Below, piece after piece: positions 9,412 to 18,566 of a stretch of DNA of 64,000 nucleotides. Under the pieces are notes generated by a model. The model saw only the letters and a list, made by a program, of their open reading frames with translations. It was not told the origin of the DNA and ran no database searches. Both the position numbers and the translations under genes were made by a program. How positions within the stretch are numbered: position 1 is the stretch's first letter; the number at the start of each line of letters is the position of its first letter. This stretch comes from Carpediemonas membranifera (taxonomy: Eukaryota; Fornicata), in NCBI GenBank assembly GCA_019828565.1, contig JAHDYR010000017.1, positions 248,001 through 312,000 of the forward strand. Direction: 5' to 3'.

Positions 9412-10520
9412 TTACCACTTCATTTTGACCACATGATCGTCATAGACGCTTCTGCACATCTTACACAGGCGAATCGTGAACACTCTTTGATCAAGCCTTG
9501 CCTCTAGTTCAGTTATGTGGGTCGGGCACATCCACTTGAGGCAGGCATAGCATGACATCAGTTCGCTGGTCTTCTTCTGAGTCTTGTGATCACTTGTGCA
9601 CGCTTCGCACCGGTTCTTCGACTGCTTGCAGCATGGGCACTGGACCTTAGACCCAGCTTTGCCAGGTCTGTGGCAATGCTTGTGCATGAAACGCTTGCAA
9701 GAGCTGCAAGTTACAAAGTCGCGGACATTTGGATTCCACCACCAGTCGGGAGCACGGCACACGACGCAGGCATATATCAGCGATCTCTGGTAGAGAGTAG
9801 CCAGAGAGTGTACGTCGGAGGGGGGCTGATCGGACTCGGAGATGGGTTCCGTGTGACTCTGGCCGAACTTATTACTGATACGCTTGATGACAGCGGCCGA
9901 AACTATCTCAGCAAGCATTTCTGGATCAAGTCGGGCTCGTTTGGCCGCGGTCTCCACCTCATCCAGACGAAGTTCAAGCCTTCGGCGAGCAGTCGTGACC
10001 AGAGCTTCATCCTCGTCTGAGATCTCGTACTCCATGATCTGAGATAGCTTCGTTTCCTGGCGAGCAGATGGTAGCTCGGCCTTGATCGAGAGGAGGGGGT
10101 GGAACCAGAAGAAATGGGAGGAACGGCGGACGGATCAGGATCATTCTTGGCTCTGGGCGGACGATAAGTGACAAGCGTGGGCCAGGTGATGCCCTCAAGC
10201 TGAACTTGATTTGATACGTCAGGCTTGTCGATCGCCTTCAGTATGCTAGCGAGCTGAGCGCGGAAGCTACTGAGCTGAGGTTGACTGGCAAGACAAAGCC
10301 TGTGCGCTACGCCGTTATTGACCTCCTCTGTTCCAAAATGGTCGTTTTGGAAGGTCTTGATTGCGGCAATCGCTGCGTGCGAGGTCCTATCGGCGAACAG
10401 ATAGCCCTTGATATCTGGGACCAGTTTCAGAAGGCGTTCCTGAATAATGCGCAGGCATTGGTGCATGTCGGCCGTGGAAAGACCCATGCCGCTGGTGACC
10501 GTCGTGTCAAAAAAATGCAT
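9412..10520 (-). CDS. PHD-type double zinc-finger protein (locus 1), one frameshift
   Basis: The N-terminal frame (10520 to about 10080) holds an alpha-helical domain (LRIIQERLLKLVPDIKGYL) and a Pro/Ser linker. Near a G5 run at 10095 the frame moves by -1 to the C-terminal part. The C-terminal part has CVVC, then FVTCSSCKRFMHKHCHRPG, then CPCC: a PHD-like C4HC3 finger. A second finger follows: CEAC, CYACLKWMCPTH, CKMC. PHD fingers usually read histone H3 tails, which fits the SET and GNAT genes in the cluster. The gene at 41083-42212 has the same order of domains, the same two fingers and a frame change at the same place. Convergent with the caspase-like gene and divergent from the 71-aa gene. 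Confidence 0.7.
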
Positions 10521-10653
10521 TGAGGTATGCCGAATAAAGATTGGCCCGGAAATACCTTGGCTTATCTCCTGTTACGCGTTTAGCTGCCGCAGGTTCTTGT
10601 ATTACAGGAATGTCCATCCGCGAAATTCTGACATAAACTGCGAATTTCACCAA

Positions 10654-10869
10654 ATGGAACTGCGGCGCGGAGGCATCAATGTTACTGAATTAACAGTAAA
10701 GAACATGTATGAAGTGTGTAAGATAGAAGAAAGTCTCAAAAAGATCCGCGAAAACAATTTTCAAGCCAAATTGGACATTTCTTTAGACGACACAGTCTCT
10801 GACATGTTTTTGGCCATCGAAAATCTCCGAAAGAAGCTTGTGCTTGTGCTACATAACTCTGATGTTTGA
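10654..10869 (+). CDS. 71-aa conserved small protein (locus 1 copy)
   Basis: ATG at 10654 (MELRRGGINVTEL), stop at 10869. The product is mostly helical (CKIEESLKKIREN, FLAIENLRKKLVLVL). It is divergent from the PHD gene. In locus 2 a gene of exactly the same length (216 nt with stop), also starting ME and also helical, occupies the same place (42266-42481). Residue identity is low, but length, position and orientation match, which argues that both are real genes. No family recognised. An upstream in-frame extension is open but crosses the spacer and was not used. Confidence 0.55.
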   Translation: MELRRGGINVTELTVKNMYEVCKIEESLKKIRENNFQAKLDISLDDTVSDMFLAIENLRKKLVLVLHNSDV

Positions 10870-10977
10870 TAAATGGACAATTCAATTGAAAAAAGTTGCG
10901 TTTAGATTGTTGAAACTCTTAACGCTTGAAACATGGTTGTATGAGCCTGATTGGTCACATTAAGCGCCTCAAGCTGC

Positions 10978-11033
10978 TTCAGCACAATCTCTTTCACGTT
11001 CTCGCATGAAAATGAGAAAGAGATTGTGCTGAA
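10978..11033. repeat. Hairpin with a perfect 17-bp stem
   Basis: TTCAGCACAATCTCTTT (10978-10994) pairs exactly with 11017-11033 around a 22-base loop. It lies 108 bp behind the 71-aa gene. A 19-bp perfect hairpin lies at the same place behind the locus 2 copy (42567-42667). Confidence 0.85.
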
Positions 11034-11122
11034 TCTGTGTTGAACCGTTGTTTTGTGACAATTCATGACAATTTGAAGCAATCAACGCAAAATTATGTAA
11101 CAAAAACACATCAGATGATCGT

Positions 11123-11452
11123 TTAATGCTGTACCACAGGTGTTACATCATCATCTGATCCATGGTAGTGCGGAGACTCTTGACTCAGTGGAGAATGGTG
11201 GCCAGGAGAAGAAGGCGGACTGCCAACGGGCGTGGCAGAGGCTGAAGACGACGGCTGAGTGGGAGCAGGTTGGGTGGGGGGTGGCGTTGACGACGAAGAG
11301 GTGGATGGAGACGGGCACGGAGATGGATACGGCGAGCTGTACGGCATACGCCTTACTGGAAGCGGCATCTCCGGCCACTTGACGAACCTGCACCGCCGGG
11401 CAGTTAAATCTTGAGGCCTCTTCTTGATCTGCCTTGGTTTCGTCCTTGGCAT
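11123..11452 (-). CDS. Pro/Ser-rich small protein, 109 aa
   Basis: ATG at 11452 gives MPRTKPRQIKKRPQDL, a basic N-terminus, followed by a low-complexity tract (YPSPCPSPSTSSSSTPPP) and a His/Asp tail. The coding-strand leader has two copies of GTGTGAAAA (within 11471-11508), the clearest example of the leader motif in locus 1. The low-complexity body prevents family assignment. It could be a disordered DNA-binding or scaffold protein. Confidence 0.45.
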   Translation of the reverse strand: MPRTKPRQIKKRPQDLTARRCRFVKWPEMPLPVRRMPYSSPYPSPCPSPSTSSSSTPPPTQPAPTQPSSSASATPVGSPPSSPGHHSPLSQESPHYHGSDDDVTPVVQH

Positions 11453-11523
11453 CGCTCTGTGCAGAATTAGCCACAGTTTTTCACACAATTTTCACACAAA
11501 ATTTACACGTTTTCAAATAATCT

Positions 11524-12831
11524 TTACTTCCGATCAATCATCGCAATAAACTGCCTGTGGAGTCTTCCGCTTACACCTTTTGCGCACTTATTGGTGCTCA
11601 CCTGCCTGTATCCCTTGTGGCATGTGTCACAGCTGACGTTCTCGCGTCCATGAAGGTCTCTACCACACACTATGCAGCGCCGATAGAAGACTTGACCCTC
11701 AAACCCCCGTTGGCAGCAGTCGACCATTCTCTTTCGCTGATCTACAGAGAGTAAGACCTGTTCAGTATCATCCAAGAGGAGCGGACTGGTCTTGGCGACG
11801 CATTCATGCACGCGCATGATGACCTTGAGCTTTTCAAGACATTCGGCAGCAGTGGGACGCTTCGTTGGGTCGAAGTGGAGCATCTGCATTGCCAGGTCGT
11901 ACATTCCGAGGCAAGTGGGTGGCGTTGTGCCGCGAATCGGTAGTGCAGAGTTCACGTTCACGAAGTTGAGACAATCTCTGAGCGGTTCGAGTGTCTTACG
12001 TGACAACTGCAACTGCCCACCATAGAAGTGGCACCAGTTCAGCAAGCTACCAAGCTTCAGCATCTTCTTCTTCTTCCTGTTGTCGATCTGCGCCATGTTT
12101 GCACCCATGTCAGTCACCTTCGCGGCAAAGGGGGACTTGGGGAGACCGTAAAAGAGCATCAAAATGACTACACCGCACGAGTAAATGTCGGAGGCAGGTG
12201 TGACGACATAAGAACAGGCGGGAAGAGCCGATGCAGTCATTCGCGTGAGCTTGGAGGTCTCGTATGGCGCTCTTTGAACTTCCGGAATGACCGAACGCGC
12301 AGCGAGACACTCTTTGAACATCTCTGGGGGTAAATACCCATGCGTGCCGCGATATTCGGATGCTGATTTCAGTTGTATGACCCAGTTCTCGTCGCTACAA
12401 GCCGGCTTCGTCATAGCAGAACCAAAGTCAATGAGGTATCCCTTCTGGTCTGTGCTAAAAAGAAAGTTGTCGGGCTTAATATCGCAATGAGCAACTCCGT
12501 GGTCATGCATGAAGCATACAGACTGCAGTAGATGCGAAACGTAGCGGAACTGAAGGCTGGGCTCAGCCTTACAGAGGTCGACGAAGAAGATTTGGTCGAC
12601 ATGAGGAGTCATGAAGGCTGGGACATGGTCTACAAAGCCTGTATCGACGACAGGGAGGACATGCGGACTGTCCTTGAGCGCTAGCAGGGTGGGAACCTCC
12701 ATATCGTAGTGCTCATCAATCTTGATCACGACCTTCAGCTTGTCAGCTCCAAACTCGTGCAGATACCGTCTACTATTACCACGTGAGGAAGTCTGTTGCT
12801 CCAGCTTCTCACTATCGAGCTCGAACACCAT
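11524..12831 (-). CDS. Serine/threonine protein kinase with C-terminal Cys cluster, 435 aa
   Basis: An intact frame with a full set of kinase motifs. VVIK (Lys37) with Glu45 in the alphaC helix (DMEVPTLLAL), HCDIKPDNFLF (catalytic Asp117), DFGSA (135-139), GTHGYLPPEMF (activation-segment end) and SDIYSCGVVILML (alphaF Asp). The spacing is most like CDC7/CK1-type kinases, with an insert before the C-lobe end. The glycine loop is degenerate, and HCD replaces the common HRD. Around residues 385-420 a zinc-ribbon-like cluster follows (CIVCGRDLH, CDTCHKGY). The catalytic residues suggest activity. The substrate is unknown; chromatin or replication factors would fit the cluster. The start codon abuts a perfect hairpin. 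Confidence 0.85.
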   Translation of the reverse strand: MVFELDSEKLEQQTSSRGNSRRYLHEFGADKLKVVIKIDEHYDMEVPTLLALKDSPHVLPVVDTGFVDHVPAFMTPHVDQIFFVDLCKAEPSLQFRYVSHLLQSVCFMHDHGVAHCDIKPDNFLFSTDQKGYLIDFGSAMTKPACSDENWVIQLKSASEYRGTHGYLPPEMFKECLAARSVIPEVQRAPYETSKLTRMTASALPACSYVVTPASDIYSCGVVILMLFYGLPKSPFAAKVTDMGANMAQIDNRKKKKMLKLGSLLNWCHFYGGQLQLSRKTLEPLRDCLNFVNVNSALPIRGTTPPTCLGMYDLAMQMLHFDPTKRPTAAECLEKLKVIMRVHECVAKTSPLLLDDTEQVLLSVDQRKRMVDCCQRGFEGQVFYRRCIVCGRDLHGRENVSCDTCHKGYRQVSTNKCAKGVSGRLHRQFIAMIDRK

Positions 12832-12889
12832 GCACAGGTAGCTGTGCGAAATACGGTCTTAAAGTGCATTTTGCGACAGCTACCTGTGC
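12832..12889. repeat. Perfect 14-bp hairpin abutting the kinase start codon
   Basis: GCACAGGTAGCTGT (12832-12845) pairs exactly with ACAGCTACCTGTGC (12876-12889). The loop carries CTTAAAGTGCATTTTGCG, whose GCACTTTA core also appears near other gene starts (4765, 38530). The kinase ATG is 12829-12831 on the minus strand, so a transcript starting upstream would fold right at the start codon. Confidence 0.8.
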
Positions 12890-13334
12890 GTCGCTACGAG
12901 GGAAGCAGCAGCGGAAATAAAGACAGGAGTAGCTTATGGATAGCATTTATCGACAACCTCAGTGATTCTCTTGGCGAACAGTAGTCTCAGTGCAGAGAAG
13001 CATTTCGTGAAAATGTGTGAAAAATGCAGAAGCTCACAGATGCATGGAAAGCATGTATAGTGATGTCCTGTACATCCAGGGGTGTTCAGTGCCATCTCTT
13101 TCGTTTTCTTGCGCCTTGTGAAAATGGTGAAAAGATTTCACTGAATCTAATGTTTTCACCATTTTTTTTCGTGAAAACGGACTTCCTCATGATTTCCTCA
13201 GGCATCGAAACCCCGTTTTTAACAGTATGGTCAGCCATTTATATATGAGATACGTATTTGATACGGTCTTGATCCGTCCAGCTCGACACCCTTGTGTCGA
13301 GCTCTCTTTGTAAAGCCTTTTTCCTTAGTGATCA
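12890..13334. other. Right flank of locus 1, hairpins only
   Basis: No gene I can support. It contains GTGAAAATGTGTGAAAAATG (13007-13026), a leader-type motif placed before a 74-codon frame (13024-13248) with no other support. It has a 13-bp hairpin at 13121-13165 (AAAATGGTGAAAA) and a terminator-like 10-bp hairpin at 13280-13303 (AGCTCGACAC). LINE sequence starts at about 13340, so the outer edge of locus 1 lies near here. Confidence 0.5.
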
Positions 13335-14012
13335 CACTTTGCAATCTCTGATGTCGATGAGGACCTTGTAGATGCCATCGTCCTGCTCCATAGCGATCCT
13401 GGTGACCAGGCCCTGGTTAGTGGGGTCCCACACCTCCTCTCCTGCGATGGCCTCGACGGCTTTCTCATCTCCATACCCTGATGTGAGCGTGAATGTGCCC
13501 GTCTCTCTGCCCTCAATGCTGTCTCTCTCACTGTCCCACTCGATGTTGCTCTGTTCTCTCGGTTGGAGGATGGCCTCTTCGATCTTGTGGTCGGAAGGCC
13601 ACTTGCTCATGTCCCTGTGCCCTGGTTGGATGGTGACGTTCTCCTTGGCCTCTGCTAGGCGCCGTTCTTCGTCCTCTCTCGGGTCTAAGGCCTCTGTCAT
13701 TGCGTAGAAGATGTCTCGAAGCCCTAGGATTTCGTTGGGGTTACGGAGGATCTCGTCTCTGTTGTTGGTGATCCCTGCGGCACGTAGCACTCTCCTCGCA
13801 TTCAGTATCACCTCTTTTCGTGCTCTGGAGCTAGCTCCGAACGATCTCCCTGAAAAATCTTCTGCGCGACGCAGTAGTAGCGTTCTGGTGCCCTTCTCTT
13901 CCATCAAGTAGTCCGTTAGTAGCTCTCTAATCGTGTCCCACTCTTTTTGAGCGGATTCCCTGATCTTATCTGGTATCTCCACTCTCATCTGGTTGTTCTC
14001 TTTTCCCTGCAT
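13335..14012 (-). pseudogene. LINE ORF1 N-terminal fragment
   Basis: Reads MQGKENNQMRVEIPDKIRES onward for 226 codons. The segment EEVWDPTNQGLVTRIAMEQDDG matches, in its core WDPxNQGxVTR, the ORF1 start of the minus-strand LINE at 53440 (YDKVWDPANQGPVTR). The match ends at about 13345, inside the ORF, where locus 1 sequence begins. The 5' end abuts the PAT/DIRS-like element at 14015. It is the most complete N-terminus of this LINE ORF1 type in the window. Confidence 0.65.
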
Positions 14013-14172
14013 GAAAAAAGCTTGGCAAATGCATCGACGCGAAAATCGGTCAGCATGGCCCTGCGCAGGTACTGTCCCCGCACGGACCTCCCTGTTTTCT
14101 CATTTTTCCCTGATCGTTTGTTTTGGGGCTCGCGGCGAAATGGCGCGGTTCTAAAAATGCATCGCCATTTTC

Positions 14173-15017
14173 ATGCCACACCGTCCCTGGCGTCAGCCCA
14201 AGCCCCGACCTCTATCGCCCGCGGCCTCCGAGTGCCTCCGACCACTCATGCAGGAGCTCGTCAAGTCCCAAGTCGTGCGCATCTGCAGTCGCAGGCCTCA
14301 TCTAGTCTCCCCCATATTCACTACTCCAAAGTCCGACGGCTCCCCGCGACTGATACACGATCTCAGAACGTTGAACGACGTCACGAAGGAGCGGCGGGTG
14401 TTCCGCCTTTTCGGCCTCAAGCCTCTTGGAGATCGCAGCCCCGGACGACAGCGCAGTGAAGCTAGACCTACGCTCAGGCTACTACCAACTCGGCGTGAAG
14501 CCATCGGACAGAACGCTTCTCGGCTTTGCCTACGCCGGCCAGTTCTACCAGTTCCAGGTGCTTCCCTTCGGCTGGACAGCAGCGCCTTATGTGTTTCAGC
14601 GCGTCATGATATCCGCCGCGTCCATCATATCCCACCGCTTCGGGGTGAATGTAGCTGTATATCTGGACGACTGGGCCGTCCTAGCACCGCAGAGCCACCT
14701 CAAGCGTGTAGTCCCCGGTATCGTCAAGTGCATGCAGCAGCTAGGCCTCATCCTCAACCTGGCCAAGTCAATGCTGACTCCTGGCAGGGTGATAGAGTAC
14801 CTAGGCTTCAGGGTCGACCTGTCCGCGAGACGCATCACTATCACGCAGGCGAAAGCCACCAAGTACGCGGCGAAACTGGACGAAGCTCGACTCGTGCCAC
14901 CATCAAGGCGGGAGTGGCAGTCCCTCCAAGGCAAGCTCTCGTTCGCGTCTATCGCATGGCAGGACGGCAGGGCATGGCTTCGACCCCTTCAGGTCTCCGC
15001 AGCCCCCAACACTCCCC
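14173..15017 (+). pseudogene. PAT/DIRS-like reverse transcriptase, 5' half
   Basis: The first frame has LVSPIFTTPKSDGSPRLIHD and RRVFRLFGLKPL. After a frame change near 14420 the polymerase continues with VKLDLRSGYYQLGV (motif A Asp), LPFGWTAAPYVFQR (motif B) and AVYLDDWAVLAP (motif C, YLDD), followed by the thumb (LNLAKSMLTPGRVIEYLGF). The frame ends at the LINE insertion in SAAPNTP and resumes at 23102. Confidence 0.8.
14999..15017. repeat. 19-bp target-site duplication, left copy
   Basis: GCAGCCCCCAACACTCCCC at 14999-15017 is repeated exactly at 23102-23120. The bases on either side differ, and the host reading frame resumes after the right copy. Confidence 0.9.
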
Positions 15018-17377
15018 GCCCAACGGCGGCCCAAGGACGGACCCACCCACCAGGGACAACCTGGGCGTTGCCCCGCACAACGGCGGCGACCCGACCACTG
15101 GCCAACCCAACATGGGCGATCCAGTCGCCCCCTCGTTCATTGGGGGCGAAGCAGGTTGGAACCCAACTAGCGGGGGGAACCCCGCCACCATGCCCAGCGG
15201 CGAAAGTGCGGGCTCGGAGACCGGGGGTACCCAAGATGGCCCCCGGCCCAACGCCGACGACTCGGCCAGAAGAGTCCCTGGCAGTGATAGTGACGTCAAC
15301 CCGCCAAGGGGTAGAGAACTGTCAGCCAACAGCAGACTCCCCCCGTCCTGCCCGCTCACCAACCCGCAGGGCAAGAGGATGCTGATCGGATGCATTGACT
15401 TCGAAGCGTCCAAACCCGCATCCAAGGCGGGGGATGAGGCCGTCATATGCGAAGGGGCGGTCATAGTCTTTGACCCCGCCAACGGGAATATCGTCGCCAG
15501 TCTGCACGGGATGTTAGGCGAAGATATTCGGGTGGCCGACCTCGACCAGGCTCTGATGAGCTCAAGAATTCTCCACGGTTGCCCCCCAGCCACCTTCGTC
15601 GACATCACCACTGGGCAGGCCCCCAGGGATTCGAAAGCACATTCCCAAACAGCACCACATGGTGCGCGGAAATGATCGATGCCCTCCGGCGTCTCGAAGG
15701 ACACCATAACGCGTTCATCCACCTGACTGCCAAAGGGGTGGAAGCTGAACGAAGTGTCCTCACGAGCGCCAAATACGTACCGGATTCCACGGCCAGGGCA
15801 TGGGTAGCCACCCACCTAATCGATGAAGCCGGCCTAGATGCGGTGTACCCCCGTCTCAATAGCACCCTCACCCTCTTCTACCCCCCCTCCCAGGAGGACC
15901 GCCCGGTCCGAGAGACCCTCCCACAGGAGGACCAGAAGGCAGCCGAGCAGGCCAAGGTCTGGACCCGCGACCAGCAAAGGAGAAGGGAACCCAAGGGGCT
16001 GTGCCCCTATCACAGAAACGCACCAGCCTACTGTCACTGTGCGCTTGCGGATGTATCGCTCTTCTACACAAGACTCTCCCTGGCCATCCACATGCTGTAT
16101 AACCCGTGGACCTGGGCTGATGTGGGAGCGGAACTAATCGCACGAGGAGGGGAAAGTGACGGGGGCACAAAGCCCCATCATTAGAGTAGGACACGGGGTC
16201 CCAGACCTGGCTGTAGAGATCAACCGCCATAGAGGGCGAGAGGTCATCACACCCCTGGGGGCAACTACAGCACGTGATCTTTACCACCAAGCCGCGTCCG
16301 AAGGAAATCCACATGGCCAACACGACCGCGCAAGAGTTCAGCACAGGAAAAGGAATCCTAAGGGTCCTTGAAAGGAGGGGCGTAGCCGTTCTCAGCCCGA
16401 ACTCCTGCCCAAGCACGAGACCCCTGGTCGTGGAGCTCCTATCCGAGTGGAACGGTAGGCGCCGCGTAGCAAGGGAGAAGGGCTACTGGCCAGACTTCTA
16501 TGGCAACCGTACCACCCTGGACCCCAGGGTCATGGAGCAACTCCCGGTCAAACTCCACCCCGAGCTCCTGACCCTATCCCAGGCAGCCTCGCTGGTCCCG
16601 CTCCATAAGCATGACATGATGCATGGGGGCTCAGCCCAGCAGCTGAGACACCGGCTCACCCACTGCCTGGTGAACATCGGCGATAGAGCACCAGCGGGCG
16701 TCCCGAAACTCATCGTAAGCGCGGAACTCCGGCGCCAAGATAGAGGGCCCAGGCATTATGTCAACTTCTTCCCCTCGGTTCTTCCCCTAGACTGGGGCAT
16801 CCGCACAGTAGAACAAGGAGGGGAGCCTGGAAGACGCCGCCCGAGCGCCTTGGGCGAACCCCAATACGACGGCACCCTGGCCCTGGGATGCAGTCCCATG
16901 ATGAGACTACCCCCCATCCGCCTGTGGGACTTCCCGTACACCCAGAACAACGACGGGCACAGGTCGCAGCGAGAGCAAAAAGAGGCTGTGACCGCGGCAA
17001 GGGCCGCGCTTAGAGCCTGCCTCGAAGAGCACCGGGAGAGGCTCACCAACGAGATTCACCAAGGCATGGAGTGGCCGGCCCTAGGGCTGCTTGAGGGCCC
17101 GCTCACCGAGAACCGACAGGTCCCCACCCCGAACCCATCTCAAAGGAAGGTGAACGCCACCCCCTCCCCCAGCAGGCTCCAAGGGGAAACAAACCCCACC
17201 CCCAACCCGCGCCAGGTAACCCCCGCCCACCCCACCCCAAGGGCAATCATCACCCCTAATGCGCACCAGGTAAGCCCTGCTTACCCCACTCCCAGAGGGA
17301 TGAACCCCCCCACCCGGCCCCGGGACAGGCGATCCTCACGCCTCACAAAGAGGCCAACCCCCCGGCGATGCCTCTGA
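15018..17377 (+). pseudogene. LINE ORF1 with Maelstrom-like domain, frameshifted
   Basis: Three consecutive frames. First (to about 15625): Pro/Gly-rich linker, then LIGCIDFEASKP, VIVFDPANGNIVASLHGML and HGCPPATFVDITTG. Second (about 15625-16184): FIHLTAKGVEAE, then the zinc-type motif CPYHRNAPAYCHCALADVSL. Third (16274-17377): STGKGILRVLERRGVAVL, LLSEWNGRR and LTLSQAASLVPLHKHD. The first two parts have the order of a Maelstrom (MAEL) domain: an RNase H/DnaQ-like fold ending in a C-x2-H-x(n)-C motif. MAEL proteins act in piRNA-type silencing or RNA binding. The same three blocks occur in the LINE copies at 29486-32420 and 50706-53500. Role in retrotransposition is unknown. Confidence 0.6.
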
Positions 17378-17838
17378 GCCAGGCTTTCGAGCACCGGCCC
17401 CCGCCGGGCGGCCCCGAAGGGAAGAGGCCCCCAAACCCAAGACTGGGCACGGTCGATCAGATGGGTGCCTACATCCAAGCCCTCTTCCAAGCGGAGGTGG
17501 AGCGAAGAGCTGAAGAAGAGCGGCAGCGGATCATGAGCCATTACGAAGAGGAAGTCTCCCGGCTGAACAACGAGGTTGCCCACCTCCAAGGCCAGCTGGC
17601 CAAGGAAAGGGAAGCCCTAGCAAGAGGAGCGAGCGAGCGCCAGCGCCTCCAGCGCATCGCCGAGAAATCGGAGGCCTTCAAAAGAGCCAGCCTCAGGCTC
17701 CGTGAAACAAACAGAGTCCTCGAGGCCAGGCTTGAGGAGGCGCTTGCCGCCGCCAACGGAAGCGACGAGGAAGAAGAGCTCCTACGCATCGGAATGGAGC
17801 ACGAGAGCGACGAACCAGATCAAGAGATGCATGAGTAA
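17368..17838 (+). CDS. LINE coiled-coil protein segment, 156 aa
   Basis: The ATG at 17368 overlaps the stop of the preceding frame (cgATGCCTCTGA), so it may be a separate reinitiating ORF or simply the continuation of ORF1 after an indel. The product has a long coiled coil (EEEVSRLNNEVAHLQGQL) and an acidic tail. LINE ORF1 proteins commonly trimerise through coiled coils. The minus-strand LINE has a comparable coiled coil at 50706-51554 (KLRLRKQLAEAQQEISALKA). Confidence 0.55.
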   Translation: MPLSQAFEHRPPPGGPEGKRPPNPRLGTVDQMGAYIQALFQAEVERRAEEERQRIMSHYEEEVSRLNNEVAHLQGQLAKEREALARGASERQRLQRIAEKSEAFKRASLRLRETNRVLEARLEEALAAANGSDEEEELLRIGMEHESDEPDQEMHE

Positions 17839-18566
17839 CGAGCCATACCAAAGCAGTGGAGGGAAGAGTGCAGAGTCTAAAGGGATGTGTATATATAGCA
17901 CGTTAGTGTAGGACTAGGTGAAGTGAAGGCGCCGGAATAGGTGCAGCGTTGGAGCCCGCCAGAAGGGCTGTACTGGCGCCAATGCCCGGGTGACTTTTTC
18001 TTTTCTTAAAACCCCTGTTCCCCGCAGGGACCGGGGGGCGGGTAAGAGGCAGTTGGAACGCCATCGAGGACCCGCCTGTCCGGCAGGCTGGAACTCCAGC
18101 CTTGGGAGGGGCGCCGAAAGGAGTCGCTCCCACCTATGCGTAGTTAGGTAACGATGCTGCCAATGTGCGAGGCCAGAAGCGCTATAGAGACTGGCACGAA
18201 AGTCCCGACAAGCACCGCGAGGGCGCGGCCAGTGAAAGGGGTGGTACACCCTAGGTCAGCTCCAAGAGGGAACCTGGGCCACGTCTGGGGACTCTGGAGG
18301 AAGCAGCCGTTCTGGCCAAGCACCCCATGTGAATGGCGCATGCTTCTGGGTCCTGGAGAAATATCAAGGGCAAAGAAGACGCCTACCCGGGCCGCCCACC
18401 AACAACCCACAGGGCGGGAAGCGGCCCACCCAACGTGCTAAACAACGACGACATAGGCGCTCACCCATTGGGAAGGCAACTATGCAGATGCTAAACCCCA
18501 ACAACAAGATGAAAGTGTGCAGGTAGTGCAGAATAAGGAGTGCAGGTTAAGGCAGTAACAACCTGA
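17839..18566 (+). other. LINE inter-ORF spacer
   Basis: GC-rich sequence between the coiled-coil frame and the endonuclease start at 18567. Frames present are short and lack any motif or support from the other LINE copies. The minus-strand LINE has a shorter spacer in the same place (50273-50705). Confidence 0.5.

Noticed and set aside
13024-13248. 74-codon ORF behind a leader-type motif
   Set aside because: No counterpart, contains a hairpin, weak coding character; kept only as part of the flank description.
1480-13340. Locus 1 as an integrated giant virus, virophage or Polinton
   Set aside because: No major capsid, packaging ATPase, B-family polymerase, adenovirus-type protease or retroviral-type integrase motif was found on either strand, so only 'virus-like' is justified.
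14949-15815. 288-codon minus-strand frame
   Set aside because: Antisense to the LINE ORF1 and the PAT/DIRS-like RT; low-complexity Gly/Pro/Leu product.
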